From Panicum virgatum (taxonomy: Eukaryota; Streptophyta; Magnoliopsida; Poales; Poaceae): DNA of 64,000 nucleotides. The DNA lies in contig NC_053153.1 of assembly GCF_016808335.1 (NCBI RefSeq), positions 30,759,590-30,823,589 of the forward strand. Reading direction: 5' to 3'. Of the stretch, positions 1 through 12,080 are shown piece by piece. The notes under the pieces were generated by a model that was not told the origin of the DNA, did not search any database, and worked only from the letters and a program-made list of their open reading frames with translations. Within the stretch, counting starts at the first letter, position 1. Each line of letters begins with the position of its first letter. The position numbers were made by a program, and so were the translations under genes.

Positions 1-3000
1 GCCTAGAAGTCCTCGTAGTGCTGGTAGCGCTGAGCGAACTCCCTCGCGTCGGCAGGAACTGAGCAGTAGTAGAGTGTCCCAAGAGGAAAAAGAGTAGAGT
101 AGGCAAGAGTGAGTACACAACTTGTACTCAACAAGTATAACACAAACTATGAGGCTCTAGGTTGGCTGACTGACTGCATTAGCTTTTAAGTCTTGGCAAA
201 ATTTTTATTAAAGCTATTTACTACAAGTTGATGAATTAACATAAAGCCAGTTACATAGTAATTAATCAAAATTAATCATGTTACTACTGAGAACCAAACC
301 ACAACCATACCAAAACCCCGAGAGGCACCCCCTCGTCGGAAGGAGATAACCCCACTAATCAAAAGGAGGATCTGGGCCGCTCATGACCGTGAGCACGGCT
401 AGTATACCAGTTTTACACTCTGCAGATGTTGCACATCTTTACCCACAAATCGTGAGCTAGGCTTGTTGTTCATCACACTTCCTTAGGTGAGATGACTAGC
501 AAACTCACTATGAGGCCGTTACAAAGGATCACATTGGTAAGGTGTAGCCGCTAAGGAATCAGGCTCCGCAGTGATGGTACCCACCTCGAGGGGTACGCAG
601 ACCAAGCCTCGTAGCCTGGGCACCATTGAAGCTCACCACCCCTTCTGCCCCGTCGGTAAGTTACTCCTGAACCAAAATGACCTAATTAGTAAGCCAAGAC
701 CGTCCCATTCCTGTCTTGTGGTAGCGCTGTTGTCCCAGGTTGTCGCTCTATGAACCGGTCCTTATGGAGAGTGGCCAACCAGGCAGTAAGCACCGTGCTG
801 GCCCCCTAAACCATGTTTCTAACAAAACCAATTTTAACGAGACGTGAGCCCCTCAAACGGGCCACTCTCAGAATTAAGTTGCAAATACCATTAATCAAAT
901 TAATTAAAAAGGACCAAGTGTGTTATAGCGCGGCACCTAGCACAACTAACTAAAATGCAACCCAAAGGATATATATAAAGGATATAAAGTGGCTAGGAAA
1001 TCCTTATAGGCATACAGTATTAAAATGCAGTATGAAATTGTATTTAAAGTGATAGGTGTTGTTCATGTTATACTTGCCTTCCTCGAACTTCTCTTGCTGC
1101 TGATCAAACTGATCTGAAGGTGGATGCTGCTCCGGGTACTGGTACTGGGGCTCCTCAGATGGATCAACGTCTACTCACGAACACATGGCCAAAAACAATA
1201 CACAACAATAAGCATACAAGCAAACACTAACAAAAGCTAAGAAATAGTACATCAATACATAAAAACAGCACACTAAACTAGTCTAAAACTATTCTACGTG
1301 TTACAACGATCGCGTGGGCATAAAGAACGCCTAAAACGGAGCTAAAACGCAAAATCTAGGCCTAAAACAAGTTCTAGGGGCTTATTTGCGAGAAAAACTA
1401 GGTTCCAGGGGGTTTTCTGCAAAAACCGAGGGTCTAAACATAATTAAAGGGTAGATCTAGGGTCAAACGTGCAAAACTGCGATGACTGGACTGCGGGTCC
1501 TATTTCTAGGAAGCTCAGGGGGGTCCTTGCAAAGTTTTGGGCCCAGCTGTAATTACTTTTGAACACAGCTGGACCGCGGGTTGATTTTAGGAAAGATGGG
1601 GGGGGGGGGGTCTTTAGCAAAAGAACCAGGGCGAAAGGGTATGGGTGGATCTCAGCCGTTGGATCACAATCTGGTGGCTCAGATCTGATCAGTACGCGGC
1701 TTCTAATCCTACGCGTTCACTCGGGATCGGGCGGCAGAGAGCCATCCTGCGCGTGGGGGCAGCGGCGATTTGTCGCCGGCGAGCTATTCCGCGGCGGTGT
1801 GCGGTGGGGAGTCGCCGGAGTATGCCGTTTCCGGCCCTCCGGGGGTCGTTTCGACCCGTGTTTGGTTCAGGCATGGTCAGCGCGTTACGCATGACACACC
1901 TGGGGTATGGGTTGGGCTCGGGAAGGTCCGTGGCGGCGCTGGGTTCCGCGGCGGCGGGTCGGCGCGGCGAAACATGCCGGCGAGCGGGTGCTCCGGGGGT
2001 TCCAGGGGCTACGGCCCGTCTACGCTAGTGCCAAAACGACATAGGGGAGTTGGGGGACGCTTACAGAGGCTCGAATCGAGCGGGGACGCGGCGCAGCAGG
2101 GTTGGCGACGAGAACGCGCGGCGGCGCACGGCGGAGCTCGAAGTCCGGGCGCTGCTGGGCTCCTCCGGGCGCCTGGATCCCTCGGGCTGGCTCGTGGTGC
2201 TCCTGTGGAGATGCTACGGAGGTTAGGGCAGACCAAGGACCATCGGAGGCGAGGGAGAACGACGGCGCAGCGAGTTCACCTGAGATGGTGTCCGGCGGAA
2301 ATTCTGGCGCTGCAGGAGCCTAGGCCGGGGAAGGAGGGCTCGAGGAGTCTCCTGGGGCTCAGGCGGAGCTATTGCGGGGGTCGTGGAGGCTCGGGGTGTG
2401 GCGGAGCGCCGTGGTCGCAGCGGCACAGAGGAGCGGCGCGGGGCGGAGCTGTGCGGTGGTGTTGTTGCGATGCAGTGGTGGTGGCGGCGTGGCTCGATGG
2501 GTGCTCAGGGGCCGCGAGGGTGCCAAAATAAAGGAGGCCGGGCAGGGGTTTGGGCGTGCGTGCCACGAACGGAAGGCCGGCGAGATTTGCGGGCGTGACG
2601 GGCGCAGCGTGGAGGAAACGGATCGCGGAGCGGCTCGACGTGATCTCCTAGCTCGGTTGGGGAAGATTCTGGAAGGGGGAGACACTCGGGTGAGGCTGAC
2701 CGTAGGCCCTGCGGAGCTGGGGTGGTCCACGGGGCAGCGGGGCACAGCGCGGGCGGAGCAGAGAGTCCGGCGAGGATCGCAGAGAGAGGAAGGGGAAGGA
2801 TCTGACAGCGGGCCGGGCTGGTCAGAGAGACGGGGAGGGCAACGCGCGCGGGTTGAGAGGGGAGAGGAGCTGGGCCCAGGAGAGAAGGAGCGCGGGGTGA
2901 GGCTGGGTCGCGGGAGAGAGCGAACTGGGCCGGCGTCGGGGAGAGCTGCCTGGGCCGCGGGAGGGGGAGAGAGTGAGAGGGAGAAGGGTTGGGCCGGTTT

Positions 3001-3328
3001 GGGTTGTGTGCTGGGTTGGGTTTCTAGTTTTGGGTTGTGTTGCTTTGGGTCTTCTTTCCTTTTTCCTTCTATTTCTCTCTTTCTAATTCTAATTCAAACT
3101 CAAGCTAAAAGAATTCAAATAAATTTGAATTCAAACTCTAACCAAACAACAAAAGAAAAGATGCTCCAGCATGAATGCAACAACAAAGTTTAACCTATGA
3201 TAAAATTTTAATTACTTGAGGAACAAAAATTAGATTAAATGCAAGACTAATCATAATAAACCTTAGAAATTTAAATAAAGCCAATTAAATTTATTATAAA
3301 AAGCTGGAATTTAATTTAGGGTGTTACA
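1..3328 (-). repeat. 3' LTR of element A (partial)
   Basis: Matches the LTR at 5401-8093 nearly base for base, but keeps about 869 bp (622-1490) that the other LTR lacks. GC-rich in the middle (about 1700-3000), AT-rich at the TGTAACACCC end (3100-3328). Long open frames on both strands here, for example 1770-2531 and 2372-3193, come from high GC content and are not called genes. About 240 bp of the LTR lie outside the window. Confidence 0.85.
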
Positions 3329-3344
3329 AATCCTACCCCCTTAC
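3329..3344 (-). other. Polypurine tract of element A
   Basis: On the minus strand the sequence GTAAGGGGGTAGGATT abuts the 3' LTR start TGTAACACCC. A purine-rich plus-strand primer is expected here in an LTR retrotransposon. The same tract precedes the LTR at 61225. Confidence 0.8.
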
Positions 3345-3405
3345 AGGAATCTCGTCCCGAGATTCTGGGATGGCTAGCAAAGAGAAACAAGGATGGGATT
3401 AAGTT

Positions 3406-4569
3406 CTACTCACTCCTGAGTCGGATTCTCATACCCACATGTCTTGAGTTGGAAGTATGTTGAACTTCATGCTCAATTTGCTCTCCTGACGAGGTCAGGA
3501 CCTTTACCACTCTTTTGGTAGGCTGCATCACAAGTTTGTTTCGAGCTGACCAGTCTTGACCAAGAATGATGTCGATTCCTGTTGACTCCATTACAATAAG
3601 GTTCTCAGGGAAGGTTGCCTCGCATATCCTTATGCTGACTCGAGGACATATGTAACTGGAGATCTGTTCTTTTCCTGATGATTTGACGACCATTCTCTTC
3701 TTCATGGGAAGCTTCAATATCTCATGCTTAGCAGCAAACTGCGTGCGGATGAATGAATGTGTAGCACGAGGGTCTATCAACACTGAGGCTGGGAAAGAGT
3801 TGACCAGAAGCATACCAAGAATGACTGGACTATTATCCCGAATGGTTTCTGCTGACACATGGTGAACTCTACCCTGGAGGTACTCTTTTGGTCCCTTCTT
3901 GGATTGCTCAATCTTTGTACGATCACTGCACACCGGTATCACCTGCTGCTGAGCCTGATCATTCTGGGCATCTTGCTTGGAGCAGTTCCCGAAAATAAGG
4001 TGGGCCTCGTCACCACTGGTACGCGGGGTTGTTGAAAGGTCCTGGACTGGTGCTACCGGTGACAGGCGTTTCTGTGGACAACTTTTGGCATAATGACCTT
4101 TTTGTCCGCACTTGTAGCACTTGCAGTGGAGGTGAATGACGCTACTTGGTTGACCTCCCTTTGAACTTAACATCTCATCTTGCATTATTTCTGCTGCTTG
4201 CTTTTTGGACTCCTTGTGGCCACGTGGTTGAATCACCTTCATAGTGATAGTCAACCCATCAACATAATCATAGAGAGCTTGGTTCTTGACCTGTGTATCT
4301 CTAGAGCACTCAGAATCCTTTCTCTTCTGGATGGTCTGTAGCTCGTCGACCGATGGACAGTCAAGGAAAAGGGAATCCTCTGCTAGCTGCTCTTGATGAG
4401 ACCTCTTCCTCTTTGTACTGGAGAACAACCTCTGGTTCCTCCTAGTTGTGGCTTCATCTTCAGTCGCACGAACTTGACGACAAGGAACGCCATAGAATTG
4501 GCAACACGGGCAAGTTTTCTCACCATCACCCATTGCACTGTCTCCAAGGTCTTTTTGTTCCGCCGACAT
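3406..4569 (-). CDS. gag with retropepsin-like domain (387 aa)
   Basis: One open frame. An N-terminal cysteine cluster CPCCQFYGVPC lies near residues 20-30. A CCHC zinc knuckle CYKCGQKGHYAKSC (about residues 150-163) is the nucleic-acid binding motif of gag. The C-terminal third resembles the Ty3 retropepsin (RVP_2-type) domain, with the flap-side motif IDIILGQDW near 335-343. The active-site loop reads DPRATHSF instead of the usual D-S/T-G-A, so the aspartate is present but the Ser/Gly are lost and protease activity is doubtful. ATG 4569 directly follows a CTCAG that could be a splice acceptor. No pol follows. The frame is open end to end, so it may still make a capsid-like protein. Confidence 0.75.
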   Translation of the reverse strand: MSAEQKDLGDSAMGDGEKTCPCCQFYGVPCRQVRATEDEATTRRNQRLFSSTKRKRSHQEQLAEDSLFLDCPSVDELQTIQKRKDSECSRDTQVKNQALYDYVDGLTITMKVIQPRGHKESKKQAAEIMQDEMLSSKGGQPSSVIHLHCKCYKCGQKGHYAKSCPQKRLSPVAPVQDLSTTPRTSGDEAHLIFGNCSKQDAQNDQAQQQVIPVCSDRTKIEQSKKGPKEYLQGRVHHVSAETIRDNSPVILGMLLVNSFPASVLIDPRATHSFIRTQFAAKHEILKLPMKKRMVVKSSGKEQISSYICPRVSIRICEATFPENLIVMESTGIDIILGQDWSARNKLVMQPTKRVVKVLTSSGEQIEHEVQHTSNSRHVGMRIRLRSE

Positions 4570-5384
4570 CTGAGCTGGGGCAAAGAGGAAACACAGATTG
4601 GTAAGGTCAAGGAAGAGAGAAAAACTCCATTATTTAAGGTTCTATCCTATTTAGACAACACTGCACAGGCATTACTACTGATAACTCCAGATAGGTGTTA
4701 CATAAATCCGGGAACAAGGAACTAGAGCATAACTCTTCTGTTTCGTCTGAGAGATTCTCAACTTCTCTTGTACTATCTGTAGGCTGGGGTGTCACATCCC
4801 TACCCCCTTACAGAAACCGACGTCCTCGTCGGCGACGTCCTTGTCAGTGAATCCCTGGATATCATATCCTCTTCGTACCATCCTTCTTCTCACAAACAAG
4901 ACCGGGGAAACCCAAGGCATGATAAGGTAGAGAAAATAGAGCAGATGGTTTTACCCCCAACGATCTAACTCATTTTTATTAATTAATTAACTTTAACTTA
5001 AAACTGATTTTCATTAAACAAATTTAACTACTAAACTAGGCAATCATTCAAAAATCCAAATCAAACATGTAGCATAATAACAAGCATGCAATTTCACAAC
5101 TTAGCCGAGTTTAACATCCGACTCGACTAACCACAACGCGTCGCAGAATGTGCTATCGTATTATTATAAAGGGGTCATCTAGCTTACACCTATGATGGTC
5201 AGACGACTTACTCCAGGCCAGAATCTACGGAAACTATTCTATAGAGAGAAATCAAGGCAAAACGAGTAAGAATCATGGAATTCAAGGGGTATATTAGCAA
5301 AATAGTTTCAGCAGACAAGGCTGAGAGAGAAAAGGACTTAAAACTCGACCAGTTCTATCTAGGCTTTCATCCTACAGTCGATAC
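4570..5384 (-). other. Leader of element A with an embedded PPT/LTR-start junction
   Basis: Non-coding on the minus strand between the PBS and gag. At 4797-4813 it contains CTGTAAGGGGGTAGGGA followed at 4796-4786 by TGTGACACCCC, which looks like the polypurine tract and first bases of a second LTR type. From this point to gag it is homologous to 60240-60463, where the homology also begins at TGTGACACCC. This suggests the gag-bearing segment was joined to another element's end. Confidence 0.6.
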
Positions 5385-5397
5385 GGCTTTGATACCA
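5385..5397 (-). other. Primer binding site of element A
   Basis: Minus strand TGGTATCAAAGCC lies three bases after the 5' LTR end. It matches the complement of the plant initiator methionine tRNA 3' end (TGGTATCAGAGC) with one mismatch. Confidence 0.75.
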
Positions 5398-5400
5398 CTC

Positions 5401-8093
5401 TGTAACACCCGGTTTATAAAAGGACAAACCGAGCAATCATATACGTGCCAGGATCAAGTCACACGTATATACAACAGAATGAACAGTATATCACAGCACA
5501 TATCACATAAGAAGACATAATAAAGCGAGTACAAAAGTTATTTACTATATTAATGACAAAATGTCTGAGACAGCGGAAGCGTAAAGTACAAGTACGAAAC
5601 TCAGAAGCTGGGCGCCACAGGGACGTCGACTGGGAGACGAACACCTAGAAGTCCTCGTAGTCCTGGTAGTGCTGAGCGAACTCCCTCGCGTCGGCAGGAA
5701 CTGAGCAGCAGTAGAGTGTCCCAAGAGGAAAAAGAGTAGAGTAGGCAAGAGTGAGTATACAACTTGTACTCAACAAGTATAACACAAACTATGAGGCTCT
5801 AGGTTGGCTGACTGACTGCATTAGCTTTTAAGTCTTGGCAAAACTTTTATTAAAGCTATTTACTACAAGTTGATGAATTACCATAAACCCAGTTACATAG
5901 TAATTAATCAAAATTAATCATGTTACTACTGAGAACCAAACCACAACCATACCAAAACCCCGAGAGGCACCCCCCTCGTCGGAAGGAGATAACCCCACTA
6001 ATCAAAAGGAGGATCTGGGCCGCTCATGACCGTGAGCACGGCTAGTATACCAGTTTTACACTCTGCAGATGTTGCACATCTTTACCCACAAATCGTGAGC
6101 TACGCTTGTTGTTCATCACACTTCCTTAGGTGAGATGACTAGCAAACTCACTATGAGGCCGTTACAAAGGATCACATTGGTAAGGTGTAGCCGCTAAGGA
6201 ATCAGGCTCCGCAGTGATGGTACCCACCTCGAGGGGTACGCAGACCAAGCCTCGTAGCCTGGGCTGCAGGTCCTATTTCTAGGAAGCTCAGGGGGGTCCT
6301 TGCAAAGTTTTGGGCGCAGCTGTAATTACTTTTGAACACAGCTGGACCGCGGGTTGATTCTAGGAAAGATGGGGGGTCATTAGCAAAAGAACCAAGGCGA
6401 AAGGGTACGGGTGGATCTCAACCGTTGGATGACAATCCGGTGGCTCAGATCTGATCAGTACGCGGCTTCTAATCCTACGCGTTCACTCGGGATCGGGCGG
6501 CAGAGAGCCATCCTGCGCGTGGGGGCGGCGGCGATTTGTCGCCGGTGAGCTATTCCGCGGCGGCGTGTGGTGGGGAGTCGCCGGAGTACGCCGTTTCCGG
6601 CCCTCCGGGGGTCGTTTCGACCGTGTTTGGTTCGGGCGTGGTCAGCGCGTTACGCGTGACACACCGGGGGTATGGGTTGGGCTCGGGAAGGTCCGTGGCG
6701 ACGCTGGGTTCCGCGGCGGCGGGTCGGCGCGGCGAAACGCGTCGGCGAGCGGGTGCTCCGGGGGTTCCAGGGGCTACGGCCCGTCTACGCTAGCGCCAAA
6801 ACGACATAGGGGAGTTGGGGGACGCTTACAGAGGCTCGAATCGAGCGGGGACGCGGCACAGCAGGGTTGGCGACGAGAACGCGCGGCGGCGCACGGCGGA
6901 GCTCGAGGTCCGGGCGCTGCTGTGCTCCTCCGGGTGCCTGGATCCCTCGGGCTGGCTCGTGGTGCTCCTGCGGAGATGCTACGGAGGTTAGGGCAGACCA
7001 AGGACCACCGGCGGCGAGGGAGAACGGCGGTGCAGCGAGTTCACCTGAGATGGTGTCCGGTGGAAATTCTGGCGCTGCAGGAGCCTAGGTCGGGGAAGGA
7101 GGGCTCGAGGAGTCTCCTGGGGCTCAGGCGGAGCTATTGCGGGGGTCGTGGAGGCTCGGGGTGCGGTGGAGCGGCCTGGCCGTGGTGGCGCAGAGGAGCG
7201 GTGCGGGGCGGAGCTGTGCGGTGGTGTTGTTGCGATGCAGTGGTGGCGGCGGCGTGGCTCGAAGGGTGCTCAGGGGCCGCGAGGGTGCTAAAATAAAGGA
7301 GGCTGGATAGGGGTTTGGGCGTGCGTGCTATGAACGGAAGGCCGGCGTGATTTGCGGGCGTGACGGGCGCAGCGCGGAGGAAACGGATCGCGGAGCGGCT
7401 CGACGTGATCTCCTAGCTCGGTTGGGGAAGATTCTGGATGGGGGAGACGCTCGGGTGAGGCTGACCGTAGGCCCTGCGGAGCTGGGGTGGTCCACGGGGC
7501 AGCGGGGCGTAGCGCGGGCGGAGCACAGAGTCCGGCGAGGATCGCGGAGAGAGGAAGGGGAAGGATCTGACAGCGGGCCCGGCTGGTCAGAGAGACAGGG
7601 AGGGCGACGCGCACGGGCTGAGAGGGGAGAGGAGCTGGGCCCAGGAGAGAAGGAGCGCGGGGTGAGGCTGGGCCGCGGGAGAGAGCGAACTGGGCCGGCA
7701 TCGGGGAGAGCTGCCTGGGCCGCGGGAGGGGGAGAGAGTGAGAGGGAGAAGGGTTGGGCCGGTTTGGGTTGTGTGCTGGGTTGGGTTTCTAGTTTTGGGT
7801 TGTGTTGCTTTGGGTCTTCTTTCCTTTTTCCTTCTATTTCTCTCTTTCTAATTCTAATTCAAACTCAAGCTAAAAGAATTCAAATAAATTTGAATTCAAA
7901 CTCTAACCAAACAACAAAAGAAAAGATGCTCCAGCATGAATGCAACAACAAAGTTTAACCTATGATAAAATTTTAATTACTTGAGGAACAAAAATTAGAT
8001 TAAATGCAAGACTAATCATAATAAACCTTAGAAATTTAAATAAAGCCAATTAAATTTATTATAAAAAGCTGGAATTTAATTTAGGGTGTTACA
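5401..8093 (-). repeat. 5' LTR of element A, internally deleted
   Basis: 2,693 bp bounded by TGTAACACCC and GGGTGTTACA. Compared with the partner LTR it has a deletion of about 869 bp at 6264/6265. The rest aligns with scattered substitutions. The GC-rich section 6500-7750 gives long spurious open frames on both strands. Confidence 0.85.
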
Positions 8094-8712
8094 TGCATGG
8101 AGACTCACAGCACTGCATCGCTGCCGCTCGGTCGATCGTGCCTAGATGCCGTCTTCCCCACTACACGCCACAGACCTTCGCTGTAGAATGACAGTTCCGT
8201 CGTCCTCGTCCGAGAGACTGCTTTGAATGTGAGCTGGTGTGGTTGCCATGTTGTCACATCTTTTTGAAATGGTGAAAAGGCACTACTATTGGGCTGTCGA
8301 CTTTTGTCACGTTTGTCTGGGCAAACAATGCGACATATGCGAAACCCGTGATCGCCGTGCTGAGCAGTGGCAACCTGTGATCTCGTACTCGCAGATAGAT
8401 ACACTATGGTCCCTATTTTGAGCTATACGAGCGTGTCACGAAGTTTACTCTGTATGCGGTAGTCGTCATCATCGTTGGCGGGATCTCGGCCGCTAACTCC
8501 TCCCGCAACTAACTTGTCCTTCATTAAATCACGGAAAAAATTCGCAAGAGATTCCCTTATTTCACAAGCATTATGGAACCCACAAACATAACAAGTTCAC
8601 ATCAATAATATCTATAGAAAAAAATGACAAGTAAACTACCACAATCATAAACAATCATAATCCGAACAGTCGAAACAGTCCATAATGCCGCCGGAGAAAC
8701 AAGTGCAAACAA
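8094..8712. other. Gene-free stretch 3' of the PMD gene
   Basis: Between the outer edge of element A and the stop codon of the PMD gene. The longest frame (99 codons, 8105-8404 minus) has no motif I recognise. It probably contains the 3' UTR and flank of the PMD gene. Confidence 0.5.
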
Positions 8713-11466
8713 CTAACGACCCCTACCATTCCGACCTCTATTACGTTGTGCGTGTACGTGATCTTTAGGGTATCTATGACGTTCCGGTGGCCCCACGTTT
8801 CTGGCAGGACGGCATAACTGAGCCAGAGGTGTATGCAAGCTGGGATCATTGTCCTGGGCAGGCATAGCAAACAACCGTGTAAACTCGTCCAAGGAGGACG
8901 CGGCGTTGTCTCCAGACCACCCTACAGATCACAAAAAAAATATTTAAGTAACATTCAAAAGGTGAATGCAATTCCGTACAAATTATTGTACGTATCCTGT
9001 GTTGGAGGAGGTGGTGGTGGTGGATAGGAAGAAGCTCCTTCATATCCTCCTGGTGACGGCATAGGGTGATACGAAGACGGCCCCGCTCCAGTGAACTGTT
9101 GTGATCCTGAGTATAAATAATAACGTATGAGCCTTCGACCATAAAACATAAGCAAATAAAATTATGCACCACATATTTACCTAAAGTCCCTCCAGCATGT
9201 TGCATAGAGGTAAACTGGGTTCCATGAAATGGAGCCCCTTGCGAGGCACCTGGCCCTCCATAGGGCTGAGAACCGGGGTACCCGTACCCTGTGTGGAGTC
9301 GTATTTAAATAATGCATATAAACATACGGATCGGTAAATATCACACCATACCTTCTGCCTGTCGGTGGTATAAGGGAGGCTGCTGCCATGCAAAACCACA
9401 AGGAACCGACGTCGAAGCTTGCGACGATCCGTAGGAATCCTCGTACTCCGTCCGCGTACCAAAGGCCTGAAGCATACCTCGGGCTCTATCATGTTGAGTG
9501 GTCCAGGCCTCGAGTTGTGCCGGCACGCTCATCGTAGACCCGCCATGAATCCTCATTACATTCAGTGAGCAATCTAATTCAAGCAGCCTGCATGCCTCGA
9601 ACTGCAACGAAAAAAACTTAGTATACAAATATTAAAAGATCGAAAATGCCGTCAACATTTACTCACCGCCCCAGCTAATGCCTCATCCCTGTGTCGTGCA
9701 TAGCGATCCTGCGAAGTCGCAACATGCGGCTGTGGATGCATGTCAACATATGTCAAACGGCAACGAGTCTTCGGTTCCTACCAGGTCAGGTACGCCCGAA
9801 ACGAAGGCTCAGTGTGTGGACCGGTATCTTCAGCCAACTACTCGTCTGCATCATCCCACGCAGCCACCCATGGTTGTAATCTAGTGACCCACATTGTCAA
9901 GAAAGGATGCCCAGCCCTTGATAAACTGCACGTTAAATAGAAATTAGTTCCACATTATTAGTACATGGGTGCTCATACATTTTTGTTACCTATGATCGTG
10001 GCGCTGAACACGATCCAACGCTGAAGACACAGGGAAAGACTGGTGTCGACCAAACTGCCTCATGACTCTATCCGGGCAGTGGGCCTCAACTGCAACATCG
10101 TACACCAAAGCTGCAGTAGTCATCCATAGGACCTGGTCCTGTGTACACACCGAAGATATCCCAAGCGGTGCACGTGCGGCTATAGCCGAAGGACTGTATG
10201 GCTCCCACACAATGTCTTCTGGGGGTCAATCGATCAAATTCGGCAACAAACTCAGGATAAGACCGCCGGGTCTGTACATGTGCCCATGTTTTCTGCAAAA
10301 ATAAAAATTATGTGTCCATAAGAAAGGTATTGAGGGAACAATGTATGACCATAGTACACATAGAATATAAATTTTTATCGGGTCCCATACCTGTCGAGAG
10401 TACCAGAGAGTCCCCATGGTGGGTCTGTCGTCCTCCATGTCACCGTACAAATCCGGCGTGTACGGTGACTGGTCAATCATGGGACGACCGATCGCAATCC
10501 TCTCGTAAGACCAAAGCTGTAGCAGAATTGGGCACCCCGTTAGGACAGCATTCCTATCATTCTGCCGTGATACCTTGCAGAGTCCACGATATGTGCATGC
10601 AAGAGCCGCTGAACCCCAACTATATAAGGGTATGGCATCCTCATCTGCATCGGCGATCTCCTGTGCGTATGGCAGAAGCACCCTATCCACACAGTGCCCG
10701 TGTGAGTTGTTGAACAGGATGTACCCAAATAACCACAGCAGGTATGCCTCGAGTGATCTAGTCACGCTGTAGTCATCAGCATCGGCTGCCAACAAATCCG
10801 GCTGCAATGAAGTACGAACATTGAGAATAAGAAACACATGAGTTATTTCAAAGCCATCAAATACATCAACACATCGTTTTGTACAAAATTGTACCTGAAA
10901 CTGTAGGAGCCATGACTTGGAAGGGCCTTTCGACTGTGGGTGCTCATTGAAATCTTCAGGGTCAATCGTGGTGGCAACACCTGCAAAACGTTCCTCAAGA
11001 TCCTCCAGCCACGTAGAAGGTACCACACGGGGCCCGACAGCGTCTCCGGTGATAGGAAGACCAAGCAGCATCGCAACGTCCTGCAGAGTCGGTGCCATCT
11101 CCCCATAAGGGAGGTGGAACGTGTGTGTCTCAGGTCTCCATCTGTCAATGAGAGCTGAAAGTAGAGACCTGTCTAGCTTCACCAAAGCACTCTCAGCAAG
11201 ACGAGCCACTGTGAGAAGACCTGCCTCGCTCAGCCTGCATCATACAGTGCTCAACTGTTAATACATTGTATAACAAAATGTATAACGGATAAAAACAGAA
11301 AATATACGACATATCACCTGGGCACCCATCGTGGGTCTACAACAACCAACTCTGCAGGTGGACGTGGACGCAGCGCGTTTAGTTCTTGGTGCTGAACCTT
11401 CGCAAGGAAGGACCGGTGACCCGAGTCTATTGTTGGGTCCAGCAACGCAGGAGTAACCCCGGCCAT
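8713..11466 (-). pseudogene. Plant mobile domain (PMD) protein gene, nine coding exons, decayed
   Basis: Resembles the grass PMD / 'serine/threonine-protein phosphatase 7 long form' family, often found in or near transposons. Coding exons by GT-AG borders: 11466-11318, 11234-10895, 10801-10391, 10292-9990, 9925-9667, 9601-9352, 9288-9181, 9106 to about 9020, 8921-8713. PMD hallmarks: PRWVPR at the exon 1-2 join, RWRPETHTFHLPYGEMAPTL, LLGLPITGDAVGP, SWLLQFQ, WLFGYILF, RRSYPEFVAEFDRL, VMRQFGRHQSFP. The tail is Gly/Pro/Gln-rich and ends GRNGRGR before the stop. Breaks: a run of five G at 10221-10225 shifts the frame in exon 4, and in-frame TAG codons lie at 9840-9838 and 9780-9778 in exon 5. The exon 8-9 join is also not cleanly in phase. 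The nuclear silencing role is family knowledge only. Confidence 0.85.
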
Positions 11467-11469
11467 ACC

Positions 11470-12080
11470 TACCACGTAAGATCAAAACAATACAATACAA
11501 TCACACACATCTAAATATTTCTAATATTTCCTAAATAATTTATAAGATTTTCTAACCATTAATAATAATTTCTAATATTTTGTAACATTTTAGAAATTTT
11601 CTAATATTATCTTGCAATTTTTAAGATTAATTAATTAGATTGCTAATGTACTATATCAACGCTAATCACTACAATTAACTACACCTAAATGTACCACTAA
11701 TCAGTCCTAATAATAATTAAAATGATTGCTAATCTACTGTTTCAACAAAATAGTTTCTATAATTTTTTATAATTTTCTAACATTCTCTACAATTTTCTAA
11801 CATTCTCTACAATTCTCTATAATTTTCTACAATTTTCTAACATTTTCTACAATTTCTAATATTATCTTGCATTTTCTAATACTTCTCTAACAATTTTCTA
11901 GTATTTTCTAATACTAAATCTAAAACTTAATGTACTATATCAACGCTAATCACTATAAGTAAATGTACCTAAATGTACCACTAATCACTCCTAACAATAA
12001 TTGAACTGATTGGTAATCTACTGTTTCAAAAAAATAATTACAACATAATCTATTTATAAAATGTGGAAAATTTTAGTTAC
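11470..12080 (-). other. 5' UTR intron of the PMD gene, AT-rich simple repeats
   Basis: On the minus strand, donor GACTTTAG/GTAAC at 12081/12080 and an acceptor GTGGTAG just before ATG 11466 define an intron of about 0.6 kb. It is filled with a degenerate repeat of the type TTTTCTAACATTTTCTACAA (read on the plus strand, about 11510-11930) and contains no open frame. Confidence 0.55.

Larger units (their letters stand above)
1..8093 (-). mobile_element. Non-autonomous Ty3/Gypsy element A, 3' LTR cut by window start
   Basis: Read on the minus strand: 5' LTR (8093-5401), initiator-Met-tRNA-type primer site, leader, one gag/protease-like ORF, polypurine tract, then the 3' LTR, which runs off the window. 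LTRs start TGTAACACCC and end GGGTGTTACA, a 10-bp terminal inverted repeat. Only about 2.07 kb lies between the LTRs and no reverse transcriptase, RNase H or integrase is visible, so it must borrow these from another element. A second copy at 60240-61590 has the same gag-to-LTR junction, so the lack of pol belongs to the family rather than to this copy. The target duplication cannot be checked because the far end is outside the window. Confidence 0.85.

Noticed and set aside
1770..3193. Long plus-strand frames (253 and 273 codons) and minus-strand frames in the GC-rich LTR
   Set aside because: They overlap in several frames of an LTR with high GC content, show no motif, and differ in frame between the two LTRs.
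8105..8404. 99-codon minus-strand ORF beside element A
   Set aside because: No motif, no neighbour context, length expected by chance.
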